Assembly: GCF_002849855.1 (NCBI RefSeq)
Contig: NZ_CP018616.1
Coordinates: 372,001-436,000, forward strand
From: Vibrio azureus
GTDB lineage: Bacteria; Pseudomonadota; Gammaproteobacteria; Enterobacterales; Vibrionaceae
Direction: 5' to 3'
Length of the DNA: 64,000 nucleotides
Shown: positions 18,340-26,942 of the stretch, piece after piece
How the letters are laid out: each line of letters starts with the position of its first letter
Position numbering within the stretch: the stretch's first letter is position 1
Made by a program: the position numbers and the translations under genes
The notes under the pieces: model-generated
The model's input: only the letters and a program-made list of their open reading frames with translations
Told to the model about the DNA's origin: nothing
The model's database searches: none

Positions 18340-18818
18340 TAAAAGCGTATATTGGTGTAGGCACAAATATTGATAGAGAGCGGCATGCTCGAATGGCTTA
18401 TCTTGAATTGCAAAAGTTGGGTTCTGACCTTTGCGTGTCACCGATATATGAATGTGATCCGGTTGGCTTTAGCAGCCAGCCTTTTTATAATTTTGTGGTT
18501 AGTTTTTCTACCCAGTTATCACTGGAAGTCTTGAGTCATGAATTGCGTGAAATAGAATTCAGATGGGGGCGCGAAAAAGACGCGCAAAAGTATCAAGATC
18601 GAACGTTAGATCTTGATCTTATCTTGTTTGGTTCGTGTCTTTCCATTCAAGATCCTGAGCTACCACGCAGTGATGTTTTTAAATATCCTTTTGTCACCAA
18701 ACCGCTGTTTGATCTCGATCCTAAATTGGTTATCCCTGGGGATGGGCGTACCATCGCAGAGATTTGGCAAACGATGCAGCCGGTTGACACCCTTACACCG
18801 ATTTCTCTTTCACTATAA
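18336..18818 (+). CDS. folK: 2-amino-4-hydroxy-6-hydroxymethyldihydropteridine pyrophosphokinase
   Basis: Pyrophosphorylates the FolB product with ATP, giving the substrate of dihydropteroate synthase. It has 160 residues. IGVGTNIDRERH opens the fold; the HPPK signature RTLDLDLILFGS (near residue 90) carries the two metal-binding aspartates, and LPRSDVFKYPFVTKPL follows. It lies second in folB-folK-uppP. The frame overlaps folB by 4 bp. Confidence 0.95.
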   Translation: MIKAYIGVGTNIDRERHARMAYLELQKLGSDLCVSPIYECDPVGFSSQPFYNFVVSFSTQLSLEVLSHELREIEFRWGREKDAQKYQDRTLDLDLILFGSCLSIQDPELPRSDVFKYPFVTKPLFDLDPKLVIPGDGRTIAEIWQTMQPVDTLTPISLSL

Positions 18819-18833
18819 TATCGAGTTATTTAT

Positions 18834-19643
18834 ATGAGTTACTTTGAAGCCTTCATTCTGGCGTTAATTCAAGGACTGACAGAGTTCTTACCGATTTCCA
18901 GCTCTGCACATTTAATTCTCCCTTCCGCGATCTTCGGTTGGGAAGACCAAGGGCTTGCTTTTGATGTCGCAGTGCATGTTGGCACGTTACTGGCCGTAGT
19001 GATTTATTTCCGGCAAGAAGTCATAACGTTATTACGCGCTTTATTTGCTTCTATTTTTAGCGGGGAGCGAAGCAAAGAGGCAAAACTGGCATGGATGATC
19101 GTGATCGCCACCATACCTGCGTGTCTCTTTGGTCTGTTAATGAAAGATATTATAGAGCTTTACCTTCGAAGCGCTTATGTGATTGCAACCACGACTATCG
19201 TGTTTGGCTTATTGCTGTGGTGGGCGGATAAACATGCAAAACAAGCCGTCGATGAATATCAAACCGGATGGAAACAAGCATTATTTATTGGCTTTGCCCA
19301 AGCGCTAGCCATTATTCCAGGGACTTCTCGTTCTGGAGCGACGATCACAGCGGCGCTTTACTTAGGCTTTACTCGAGAAGCTGCGGCACGTTTTTCATTT
19401 TTAATGTCAATTCCGATCATCACTTTAGCGGGGGGCTATTTAGGGATGAAATTGGTGACCAGTGGTGAGCCGGTTCATACGGGCTTTTTATTCACTGGGA
19501 TCGTCACTTCTTTCATCAGTGCTTACCTGTGTATTCACTTTTTCTTGAAGATTATTTCACGCATGGGTATGACGCCATTTGTTATTTATCGCTTGATTCT
19601 CGGTATTGGATTATTCACGTTTTTACTAAGCAATGGTGCTTAA
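18834..19643 (+). CDS. uppP: Undecaprenyl-diphosphate phosphatase
   Basis: Inner-membrane phosphatase that recycles the C55 carrier lipid of peptidoglycan synthesis (BacA; confers bacitracin tolerance when overproduced). It has 269 residues and about eight hydrophobic segments. The active-site motifs are [15 protein letters not shown] (residues about 14-28) and [17 protein letters not shown] (near 160). It lies 15 bp after folK and is the last gene of the run. Confidence 0.97.
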   Translation: MSYFEAFILALIQGLTEFLPISSSAHLILPSAIFGWEDQGLAFDVAVHVGTLLAVVIYFRQEVITLLRALFASIFSGERSKEAKLAWMIVIATIPACLFGLLMKDIIELYLRSAYVIATTTIVFGLLLWWADKHAKQAVDEYQTGWKQALFIGFAQALAIIPGTSRSGATITAALYLGFTREAAARFSFLMSIPIITLAGGYLGMKLVTSGEPVHTGFLFTGIVTSFISAYLCIHFFLKIISRMGMTPFVIYRLILGIGLFTFLLSNGA

Positions 19644-19649
19644 TTGTTC

Positions 19650-19681
19650 AAGGCCAGCTCTAATAAGTTGGCCTTTTTTTC
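19650..19681 (+). terminator. Intrinsic terminator of folB-folK-uppP
   Basis: A 10-bp stem AAGGCCAGCT (19650-19659) / AGTTGGCCTT (19666-19675) with a 6-nt loop is followed by a T-run. Confidence 0.92.
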
Positions 19682-19723
19682 ATCCTTCTAGTTCGATTGG
19701 CTAGTTAAGCATGTGTTGATGGC

Positions 19724-20947
19724 TCAAGCTTTGCGAAGCGTGACTTTAATCGCTTCAACTCGACGCTTATCTTGCTCAGTACGGATATCTTGGCCTGTAA
19801 AGCCATCTCGGATAATAGCCTGAACATCAACGGCCGCTGCAGCTTGATAGGCTTGAGTAAAGATCTCCGCCTGTGGGTAGGGCAAATGTTCTAACCCTTT
19901 ACGGCCTGCGTGATCGGCTTGGCAACACAGTAAAATATCGGGTAAACGTTCAGGCTTGCGCCATACATCAAATTTGTTGAGAACTTTTAGGATGGTTTTA
20001 GGTTTGAGCTCAGCGGCTCGATGAATGTTGGAGTGCTGCTCGCAGACCATTAGCGCCAAGTCTCTAAACTCATTGGGGACCTTGACTCGTTTACATAACT
20101 GTTTAATGAGTTTTAACCCCGTGTGGCAGTGCATTTTATGGCTTGGCCACTCACTTTCAGGCGTAACTCCTTTTCCGAGATCGTGTACTTGTGCTGCAAA
20201 CCTCACCGATAAAGAGGCGCTTAAGAGAGCGGCCTGATGGGCCACCATTAATGTATGAATGCCAGTGTCGATTTCAGGGTGCCATTGAGCGGGTTGCGGC
20301 ACACCAAATAAGTTATCCAGCTCAGGTAGCACGATAGCGAGCGCGCCACACTCTCTCAGTATGGATAAAAATACATCTGGACGAGGGCTCGACAGGGATT
20401 TGTGCCATTCTTGCCACACACGTTCTGCGGTGAGTGTCTCTAGCTCACCACTTTCGACAATACGACGCATTAACTGCATGGTTTCTTTAGCGACTTGGAA
20501 GTCTTGAGGTGCTAACTTTGCTGCAAAGCGGGCTACACGTAATACTCTGAGCGGATCTTCAATAAATGCCTCAGAAACATGGCGCAGTTGCTTGTTTTCA
20601 ATATCTTGTTGACCACCGTAAGGGTCGTGTAGCGCGCCTGCTTCATCAATGGCCATAGCATTAATGGTTAAATCACGTCGAAGAAGATCTTCCTCTAGAG
20701 TTACTGATGGGTCGAAAAAACACTCAAAACCAGTATAGCCTTGACCAGATTTACGTTCAGTCCGTGCGAGTGCGTATTCTTCTTTATTGCTGGGATGCAA
20801 AAAAACGGGGAAGTCTTTACCCACCGTAATATAGCCTTGATTTAGCATCTCTTGAGGGGTTGAACCTACTACCACCCAATCTCTATCGTTATTCGTGATT
20901 CCCAGTAAACGATCGCGAACCGCTCCTCCGACTAAATAAACCTGCAC
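19724..20947 (-). CDS. cca: Multifunctional CCA tRNA nucleotidyltransferase
   Basis: Adds or repairs the 3' CCA of tRNAs and, in this long class, carries phosphohydrolase activity. It has 407 residues. The polymerase head has the LVGGAVRDRLLG loop and the NDRDWVVVG metal aspartates (residues 5-30), then RRDLTINAMAID and EDPLRVLRVARFAAK. A C-terminal HD domain contains HDLGKGVTPESEWPSHKMHC (near 255). The start is GTG at 20947, preceded by AGAGGT at good spacing. A small frame overlaps this start from upstream (20932-21132). It is convergent with uppP. Confidence 0.97.
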   Translation of the reverse strand: MQVYLVGGAVRDRLLGITNNDRDWVVVGSTPQEMLNQGYITVGKDFPVFLHPSNKEEYALARTERKSGQGYTGFECFFDPSVTLEEDLLRRDLTINAMAIDEAGALHDPYGGQQDIENKQLRHVSEAFIEDPLRVLRVARFAAKLAPQDFQVAKETMQLMRRIVESGELETLTAERVWQEWHKSLSSPRPDVFLSILRECGALAIVLPELDNLFGVPQPAQWHPEIDTGIHTLMVAHQAALLSASLSVRFAAQVHDLGKGVTPESEWPSHKMHCHTGLKLIKQLCKRVKVPNEFRDLALMVCEQHSNIHRAAELKPKTILKVLNKFDVWRKPERLPDILLCCQADHAGRKGLEHLPYPQAEIFTQAYQAAAAVDVQAIIRDGFTGQDIRTEQDKRRVEAIKVTLRKA

Positions 20948-21132
20948 GAATTACCTCTTAATTTATCGATATGACGTTGGATATTGAGGTAAGCAGTGGT
21001 ACTTTGCCCCAATTGATAATCGATGTTACCCCAAATCAATAGGGTCTGTTGAGGTTTTGTGCTGATTCTTGCTGCCACTTGTGGCTTTTGCAGCATGACG
21101 ATGTGTTGAAATGTCAGTGTTATTTTGCACAA
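20932..21132 (-). CDS. Possible small ORF coupled to cca (uncertain)
   Basis: A 66-residue frame from TTG 21132 (54 residues from ATG 21096) overlaps the cca GTG start by 16 bp and contains its ribosome binding site. The protein (LQKPQVAARIST, then GQSTTAYLNIQRHIDKLRGN) matches no family I know. Codon choice looks plausible, but no convincing ribosome site precedes either start. It may be an uncharacterised leader-type gene or chance. Confidence 0.2.
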   Translation of the reverse strand: MCKITLTFQHIVMLQKPQVAARISTKPQQTLLIWGNIDYQLGQSTTAYLNIQRHIDKLRGNSCRFI

Positions 21133-21284
21133 AAGTCACTCGAAAGGTCGGCAGATTCCAATAGAAGTTATTATTTTGTAATGATTGGGAGTAAAAAAAG
21201 AACTAAATAAGACTCTAAGAGTCTCTTTTTAGTCTGATATAAGAAACTTCATTAATAAGAAATGGAGTCCATCTGGAGAGCCTA
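20948..21284. other. Divergent intergenic region cca / gspA
   Basis: Apart from the doubtful small frame, the 337 bp hold the two promoters and a short terminator-like hairpin on the plus strand (AGACTC 21210-21215 / GAGTCT 21219-21224, then CTTTTTT) 55 bp before gspA. This hairpin may attenuate any transcript entering gspA or sit outside its mRNA; the gspA promoter is not resolved. Confidence 0.4.
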
Positions 21285-22931
21285 ATGTATAAGGACTTTT
21301 TTGGGTTTACTGAGCTGCCTTTTTCGATAGTTCCAAACCCACGTTATTTGTATTTGAGCCAGCGTCACAAAGAAGCCATTACGCATTTAAAGGCAGGTTT
21401 GGGTGAAGGTGGTGGTTTTGCAATGTTAACCGGAGAGGTGGGGACAGGCAAAACGACAGTGGCTAAAGTCATGCTGGCTAACCTTGACCAGAACACCAAG
21501 GCCGGCCTGATTTTAAATCCGACGTTTTCTAGTCAGGATCTGCTTGAAGCGATCTGTGATGAATTTGATATCGATTACCCACAAAATGCAACCCCAAAAC
21601 AGCTGCATCAAGCCATCTATGCTTATCTGCAAGATAATTACCAGCAAGGGTTGCAAACTCTGCTTGTTATTGACGAAGCACAGCACTTAGCGGCTGATGT
21701 TTTAGAACAGTTACGTCTTTTGACCAATTTAGAAACCGAGACAACAAAGCTACTCAAAGTGCTTCTCGTCGGGCAGCCTGAACTACAAAGGTTGCTACAA
21801 ACGACCCAATTACGTCAGTTAGCACAACGGATTACAGGGCGTTATCACTTGCTGCCACTGGATGATAAAGAGACCGCCGACTACATTACCTTCCGTCTGC
21901 ACACCGCTGGTGGTGAGCAGCCATTATTCGATAGGGCTTCAACCAAACTGATCGCTAAATACAGTCATGGTATCCCTCGTTTAATTAACCTTATCTGTGA
22001 TAAGTCACTCAACCTGAGCTTTTATCAAGGTCATACTGACATTGATCGAAATACCGTTTATCAGGCTTGTGAAGAGGTGATGCAGTTTCAAGCGGATATT
22101 TACCAACAAGGGAGCACATCAGCACCGTTGAAGTGGCCTGCTTGGGGGACCGCATCGCTTGGCGTTCTGGCAGCTCTGGGCTTAGGCTGGTTGATGGTAC
22201 AGAACATGCCGTTAACGCCACAAACTGCAACCCCTGCAGCGATACAAGTTGCAGAAGAGAAGCAAGCCTTGCCAGAAACTCCCGCCGTCGTTGTTTCTCC
22301 TCCGATTCAAAACAACCATTTGACCGAGGAGCAACGCAACGTATTGTTAGCACAACCTCATTCGCATTTGGCCGTCAGAGAGTTATATCAACAATGGGGA
22401 TATGAGTCATCAGTTCGGGACAATTTGTGTTTGAGTGATGCTCAATCGACGATGTTATGCCAGCGTAAAATGACGACTTGGCCAATGTTAGTCGCCCAAA
22501 ATCGTCCGGTTATCTTAGAGCTGAATTACCAAGGTCAAATTGGTTATGTTGTTTTATATGCGATTGGTGATAGCAAGGTAGAGGTGCTAAATGGCCAGCA
22601 ACGTCTGCGTTTACCGACCTCTTGGTTAAAACCGTTATGGCAAGGAAATATCATCGAGCTTTGGCAAGCGCCTTTAAGAGAGACCTTACGCTTGGACATG
22701 GAAGGACCGGCGATTGAAGTGTTAGATCAACTGTTAGCATTAGCCGTGAATGAACCGCCATTAGGAACCGATACCTTTGATTCCTTGATCAAAGAGCGTG
22801 TTCAATTATTCCAACGCTGGCAAGGTTTGGATGTTGACGGCATCGCTGGAAAACAAACACTGGATCGCTTGCAACAAAATGTTCAACTCAATGCGCCTCT
22901 GTTAGGCATGATTAATGAGGAGAATTTGTAA
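21285..22931 (+). CDS. gspA: General secretion pathway AAA ATPase GspA (ExeA)
   Basis: Inner-membrane ATPase that, with GspB, helps insert the type II secretion secretin through peptidoglycan. It has 548 residues. The cytoplasmic AAA domain begins MYKDFFGFTELPFSIVPNP, with Walker A GEVGTGKTT near residue 50 and Walker B LLVIDEAQHL near 127. One transmembrane segment lies near 285-302. The periplasmic part holds a cysteine-protease-like fold region and a C-terminal peptidoglycan-binding domain (RWQGLDVDGIAGKQTLDRLQ near 515). It overlaps gspB by one base. The type II secretion core genes are not in this window. Confidence 0.95.
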   Translation: MYKDFFGFTELPFSIVPNPRYLYLSQRHKEAITHLKAGLGEGGGFAMLTGEVGTGKTTVAKVMLANLDQNTKAGLILNPTFSSQDLLEAICDEFDIDYPQNATPKQLHQAIYAYLQDNYQQGLQTLLVIDEAQHLAADVLEQLRLLTNLETETTKLLKVLLVGQPELQRLLQTTQLRQLAQRITGRYHLLPLDDKETADYITFRLHTAGGEQPLFDRASTKLIAKYSHGIPRLINLICDKSLNLSFYQGHTDIDRNTVYQACEEVMQFQADIYQQGSTSAPLKWPAWGTASLGVLAALGLGWLMVQNMPLTPQTATPAAIQVAEEKQALPETPAVVVSPPIQNNHLTEEQRNVLLAQPHSHLAVRELYQQWGYESSVRDNLCLSDAQSTMLCQRKMTTWPMLVAQNRPVILELNYQGQIGYVVLYAIGDSKVEVLNGQQRLRLPTSWLKPLWQGNIIELWQAPLRETLRLDMEGPAIEVLDQLLALAVNEPPLGTDTFDSLIKERVQLFQRWQGLDVDGIAGKQTLDRLQQNVQLNAPLLGMINEENL

Positions 22932-23719
22932 TGTCAATGACCAAACATGTTGGCGCTTTTTTGATCCCTGTTGCTTTTAGTGCGATTGGCTCTGCTTGGT
23001 ACCTTGGGGTATTTAATCCGCGTTCAGAGCAATCTCAACCCTTATCTGAACCTTTGAAGGTTGTGGAGGCTGCCCAATCGGTAACGCTTCCTGAAGAAGC
23101 TTTGTCGCTGCCCACCCCCGTGAGGAAGCCAAAGTTTGAAAGTTTCGACTATCCGGAGCGACAAACTTTGCAGCCTTTACAGAGAGAATGGCCAGTCGCT
23201 AAGATCACAAGGGTAATTGGGAGTTTTACTACTCAAGCTGGTGATGGCAACTTATCGGCTAATGAAGTCAATAAAGCCATGTTGACGAATAAAGTGCCCA
23301 CGAGCCCTAAGATGCAAAGTGAAAATGAAAGTGAGCTTGGCGTTTCGCTCAGTGATCTCGACTTGTCTTCTCTTTCGCCGGAACTCGCATCAACGGTCGA
23401 AAGTGTCTTGAATAATAATGATGATTATTTAAGTAATGAGCCTTACTCTGATTCTTCTGCTTCAGCAGCCATGAGTATCAGTCAACTTGAAAAAGAGCAA
23501 GAAAAATGGCGAGGACGCTTACCTGCACTGAACTTTCAAATCCATATTTACTCCAGTGATGCGCAACGTCGATGGGTCAAAATTAACGATGTGGAATATC
23601 ATCAAGGCGACCTCATTGATAATCAAATTATGTTAAAAGAAATTAACGCTCATGGTGTCATCATTGAGTTTCAGGGGGAGCAAATAAGCATTCCTTCGAC
23701 TTACCAGTGGAAAGGTTAA
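22931..23719 (+). CDS. gspB: General secretion pathway protein GspB (ExeB)
   Basis: The TonB-like partner of GspA, forming the complex that assembles the secretin GspD. It has 262 residues: a short cytoplasmic start, one transmembrane helix (about 8-25, VGAFLIPVAFSAIGSAWYLG), a low-complexity Pro/Ser/Glu-rich periplasmic linker, and a C-terminal GspB domain (about 185-262: LPALNFQIHIYSSDAQRRWV and GVIIEFQGEQISIP). The start overlaps the gspA stop (TAATG). A terminator follows. Confidence 0.93.
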   Translation: MSMTKHVGAFLIPVAFSAIGSAWYLGVFNPRSEQSQPLSEPLKVVEAAQSVTLPEEALSLPTPVRKPKFESFDYPERQTLQPLQREWPVAKITRVIGSFTTQAGDGNLSANEVNKAMLTNKVPTSPKMQSENESELGVSLSDLDLSSLSPELASTVESVLNNNDDYLSNEPYSDSSASAAMSISQLEKEQEKWRGRLPALNFQIHIYSSDAQRRWVKINDVEYHQGDLIDNQIMLKEINAHGVIIEFQGEQISIPSTYQWKG

Positions 23720-23761
23720 CGTCATCGCTCGCTTTTGAAAACAGAGAGTCAAAGAAATTAA

Positions 23762-23793
23762 AAAAGCCAGTCATGTTCAGGGACTGGCTTTTG
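23762..23793. terminator. Bidirectional terminator between gspB and the SH3 gene
   Basis: An 11-bp stem AAAAGCCAGTC (23762-23772) / GACTGGCTTTT (23782-23792) has T-runs on both sides. Confidence 0.88.
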
Positions 23794-23888
23794 TTTCGGT
23801 GTAAATATTATTTTCGCTACAAACTGTTTTTATCTGACTTTTGTAACGCTTTATCGTTTGAGTATATGACAAACGAAAGCGGTTAAGT

Positions 23889-24500
23889 TTAAGCCCAGCC
23901 TGCCGGTGATTTTTTCCTGCGAGGTATCAAACTTGGTAGTAGTAACCCAAGCAACAAACCAAGACCCGCTACACCACCGCCATAAGCGAAGTATTTCATG
24001 AACATGTCTTGTTTCTGTGTATCCAGTTTTGCACGCAACTTGCGGTTTTCTGTTTCTACAGAAGTTAATTGCTCACTAATTTCAGTGTATCTCTTCTCCA
24101 GATTAGAGATCTGATTGTTACTATTTTCCAAAGATTGCACTAAGCCTGCTTTCTCTGTGTCTGAATTTTGACGAGCGTTGGCTAACTGCTTTTTGACCTC
24201 TTCGAGTTCTTTTTCGGTACGAGGAAGGCGGATAGCCATACTTTCTTGGTTAGTAACAAGTTTACTTTGGACCCAGCCTGTGCGGCCTCGAGAGTCGCGA
24301 ACCTGAGTGTAACCCGTATCCTTATTCACTTGCAGCAGTTTTACTTTCTCGCCGGCATTAACACTTCCCATAATGCGGTAAGTGTTGTTTGGGCCAGAGT
24401 GCATGTAGGTGAATAAATCATCCGAAATATAACGGTCTGCGGCTAGAGCTGTTGGTACTGCTAGCAGTGCAAACAGAACCGTGATGAATAGTTTTTTCAC
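23889..24500 (-). CDS. TIGR04211-family SH3 domain protein (YgiM-like)
   Basis: A membrane-anchored periplasmic protein of 203 residues; precise role unknown. Signal peptide 1-20 (MKKLFITVLFALLAVPTALA) is followed by a bacterial SH3 domain (about 25-90, GSVNAGEKVKLLQVNKDTGY and GRTGWVQSKLV), a long coiled coil (about 95-165, rich in heptad Leu/Glu/Asn), and a C-terminal transmembrane helix (about 171-192) ending in RRKK, which would be cytoplasmic. The domain order is that of the TIGR04211 family, often next to cca or ygiF in gammaproteobacteria. It is read separately from pitA. Confidence 0.93.
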   Translation of the reverse strand: MKKLFITVLFALLAVPTALAADRYISDDLFTYMHSGPNNTYRIMGSVNAGEKVKLLQVNKDTGYTQVRDSRGRTGWVQSKLVTNQESMAIRLPRTEKELEEVKKQLANARQNSDTEKAGLVQSLENSNNQISNLEKRYTEISEQLTSVETENRKLRAKLDTQKQDMFMKYFAYGGGVAGLGLLLGLLLPSLIPRRKKSPAGWA

Positions 24501-24605
24501 AGTAAATCCCTTAACGATTTTCTTGAAGATAGTCCAGGTACCGTATCATTCGAGCCTGAAGCAAGTGAATAGTATGCAGTTTCAGGCTAGTGTGCAACTA
24601 AAGAA

Positions 24606-24630
24606 AGGGAGGTAAACCTCCCCTTACTAT
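24606..24630 (-). terminator. Probable terminator 3' of the phosphate transporter gene
   Basis: Stem GGGAGGT (24607-24613) / ACCTCCC (24616-24622) with a 2-nt centre is followed on the minus strand by a broken T-run (TTTCTTT). Confidence 0.6.
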
Positions 24631-24666
24631 CTAACTTATCATTAAAATGAGGCCGTGAAGGTAATC

Positions 24667-25926
24667 TTACGAGAAAACCGCTTGAATAGCGTAGAAGAAA
24701 ACGACCGCTAATAATGCACCTGCTGGAAGCGTGACAATCCATGAGGCAACGATGTTACGTACAACACCTAGGTTCAGTGCTGCAATACCACGAGCGAAAC
24801 CAACCCCTAAGACAGCACCGACAAGAGTCTGTGTTGTTGAAATAGGCAGGCCTGTACCCGAAGCAAGAACAACCGTACAAGCTGTTGCAAGCTGAGCTGC
24901 AAAACCACGGCTAGGTGTGAGTTCTGTGATACCTGTACCGACGGTGGCCATGACTTTATGACCCAGAGTTGCGAGGCCGACCACGATACCAAATCCACCT
25001 AGCGGAAGAATCCACCATGCAATCGTGCTTTTCGCAGTGACTTCGCCAAGGTGTTCAACGGTTGAAACAACAGCAGATAGTGGACCAATCGCGTTAGCTA
25101 CGTCATTAGAACCGTGCGCAAACGCCATTGCACAAGCCGTGATAACCATAAGTACACTGAAGATGCCTTCTACACCAGCAAAGCTATGATCTTCTTCACG
25201 ATTAGCAAATTTCTTCTGGATGTAGTAGTAACCTCCTGCCATTACGACAGCAGAAACGACAGCAGACCACATCCAAGCTTCACCATTACTTAGGTGTAAA
25301 CCAACATGTTTAAGGCCTTTCTTGATGGTTACCAGAGCAATCACCATAGTGGTGATGAACATGTAAACTGGCACAAAGCGTTTAGCATTAATCAGTGGTG
25401 TTTCTGTATCAAAAATCAAGCGTTGTGCGCTGACAAAGATGGCGTACGCAAAGAAACCCGAGATGACCGGTGTGATGATCCAACTGCCAACAATACCTTG
25501 TACGCTTGCCCAGTCTACGGCTTCAGTACCAACAGAAACGCAGGCAAAACCAATGATCGCACCGATAATTGAGTGGGTAGTAGAAACGGGCCAGCCCATG
25601 TAAGAAGCAAGAAGCAGCCAAGTACCCGCAGCGAGCAAGGCTGACATCATACCAAACACAAGCACGTCTGGCTGACTAGCAAAAAGAGATGTCTCGATAA
25701 CACCTTTACGGATAGTGTCGGTTACTTCACCGCCAGCAAGGTAAGCCCCCGCAAATTCAAAGATCATGGCAATAATGATCGCTTGTTTTACGGTTAGTGC
25801 TTTTGAACCTACTGATGTGCCCATCGCATTGGCAACGTCGTTCGCGCCAATACCAATTGCCATCATGAAACCAAAAATTGCTGCAACAATAATCAGGACA
25901 GTGCCGTAGTTCGCAAGGATATCCAT
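24667..25926 (-). CDS. pitA: Inorganic phosphate transporter, PiT family
   Basis: A low-affinity metal-phosphate/proton symporter of the inner membrane, 419 residues with about ten hydrophobic helices. The duplicated PiT signature is visible: GANDVANAMGTSVGSKALT near residue 27 and HGSNDVANAIGPLSAVVSTV near 270. It lies downstream of the DUF47 gene on the same strand (130 bp gap), the standard pairing of a Pit transporter with a PhoU-like accessory protein. Pit versus a sulphate-permease relative cannot be told from sequence alone, but the DUF47 partner favours phosphate. Confidence 0.93.
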   Translation of the reverse strand: MDILANYGTVLIIVAAIFGFMMAIGIGANDVANAMGTSVGSKALTVKQAIIIAMIFEFAGAYLAGGEVTDTIRKGVIETSLFASQPDVLVFGMMSALLAAGTWLLLASYMGWPVSTTHSIIGAIIGFACVSVGTEAVDWASVQGIVGSWIITPVISGFFAYAIFVSAQRLIFDTETPLINAKRFVPVYMFITTMVIALVTIKKGLKHVGLHLSNGEAWMWSAVVSAVVMAGGYYYIQKKFANREEDHSFAGVEGIFSVLMVITACAMAFAHGSNDVANAIGPLSAVVSTVEHLGEVTAKSTIAWWILPLGGFGIVVGLATLGHKVMATVGTGITELTPSRGFAAQLATACTVVLASGTGLPISTTQTLVGAVLGVGFARGIAALNLGVVRNIVASWIVTLPAGALLAVVFFYAIQAVFS

Positions 25927-26056
25927 CGTAATACCTAGTTGTTTTATAACAAGCGGAGCAAAATACTACACGCAACATAATAAAGACGTTGACGGTGATC
26001 AGCGTCTCTTTGCTGCTTGATGATGATGCTCTTCGTTATGTCGTTAACGTATTGAT

Positions 26057-26743
26057 TTAAGATCGTGATAGCATCACTTCCAAGCGAGCACCTACGCGCT
26101 GCGCTTGGTCGGCGATACCACCCACCCATTCAAGAATTTTGTATAAGAACATGACGTCGATCGGGTTTAATTCAGATTCAACGGCCATCAATTGTTGGCG
26201 CAGTTCAACCTGCATTGCATCGGTGTCATCTTCAATTACGTCCAATTGATGAATCATTTCAGCAACGAGTGTTACTTCACGGCCTTTAAAGCCCGTTTCT
26301 AAAAGTTCATCAAGTTCATTGATGACTTTTTGCGCTTGGTTAGCCGCATCAAGACAACGTTGAACGTAAGCAAGGAAGTTTGGTTGGAGAGCCTCTGGAA
26401 TAACAAGCTGACGGCCATAAACACGACCAGCAATGTCTTTTGCCAGATTTGCCAGTTTGTCCTGCTGAGTAAGAAGCTCAAGCATGTCAGTGCGATCGAC
26501 TGGCATGAACAAACCGCGAGGCAGTTTTAATCGAATCTCACGTTTTAGTACATCAGCTTCTTTCTCCAGGTGGGAGATTTGAGCACGTATTTCAGCTGCC
26601 TTTTCCCAGTTACCCTTTGAAGAAACTTCGAAGAACTTAACCAGGTGCGAACAACATTCATTGACACACACAACGTGGCGTTGCAAAGGTTTAATCGGGG
26701 ACTTTGCAAATAACCCCATAATTGTATTTACTGGCATGGCCAT
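26057..26743 (-). CDS. TIGR00153/DUF47 PhoU-like protein (YkaA type)
   Basis: A soluble all-helical protein related to PhoU, about 226-228 residues, thought to regulate the neighbouring Pit transporter. MGLFAKSPIKPLQRHVVCVN opens the fold, and helical repeats with E-x-x-x-D metal-type motifs follow (HLEKEADVLKREIR, VIEDDTDAMQVELR). Two close starts exist (26743 and 26737); the AGG site fits both, and family sequences usually begin at the second. It is first in a two-gene operon with pitA. Confidence 0.92.
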   Translation of the reverse strand: MAMPVNTIMGLFAKSPIKPLQRHVVCVNECCSHLVKFFEVSSKGNWEKAAEIRAQISHLEKEADVLKREIRLKLPRGLFMPVDRTDMLELLTQQDKLANLAKDIAGRVYGRQLVIPEALQPNFLAYVQRCLDAANQAQKVINELDELLETGFKGREVTLVAEMIHQLDVIEDDTDAMQVELRQQLMAVESELNPIDVMFLYKILEWVGGIADQAQRVGARLEVMLSRS

Positions 26744-26942
26744 TCAACCTAATCACTATAACCTTAAAAAAACATACACCATTTCTTGGCGAAATGTTGA
26801 ACGATGGCTATAAAGGCGCGCATGTTAACGCATTACATGGTTCATTAAAACTGTTTTAGATCATCATTGAGCGGATATTTCTTGCTTGCCGTCTGATAAA
26901 TTAGGCAATATCCTGTTTCTATCTGCGTTGAAAGGTATAGCT

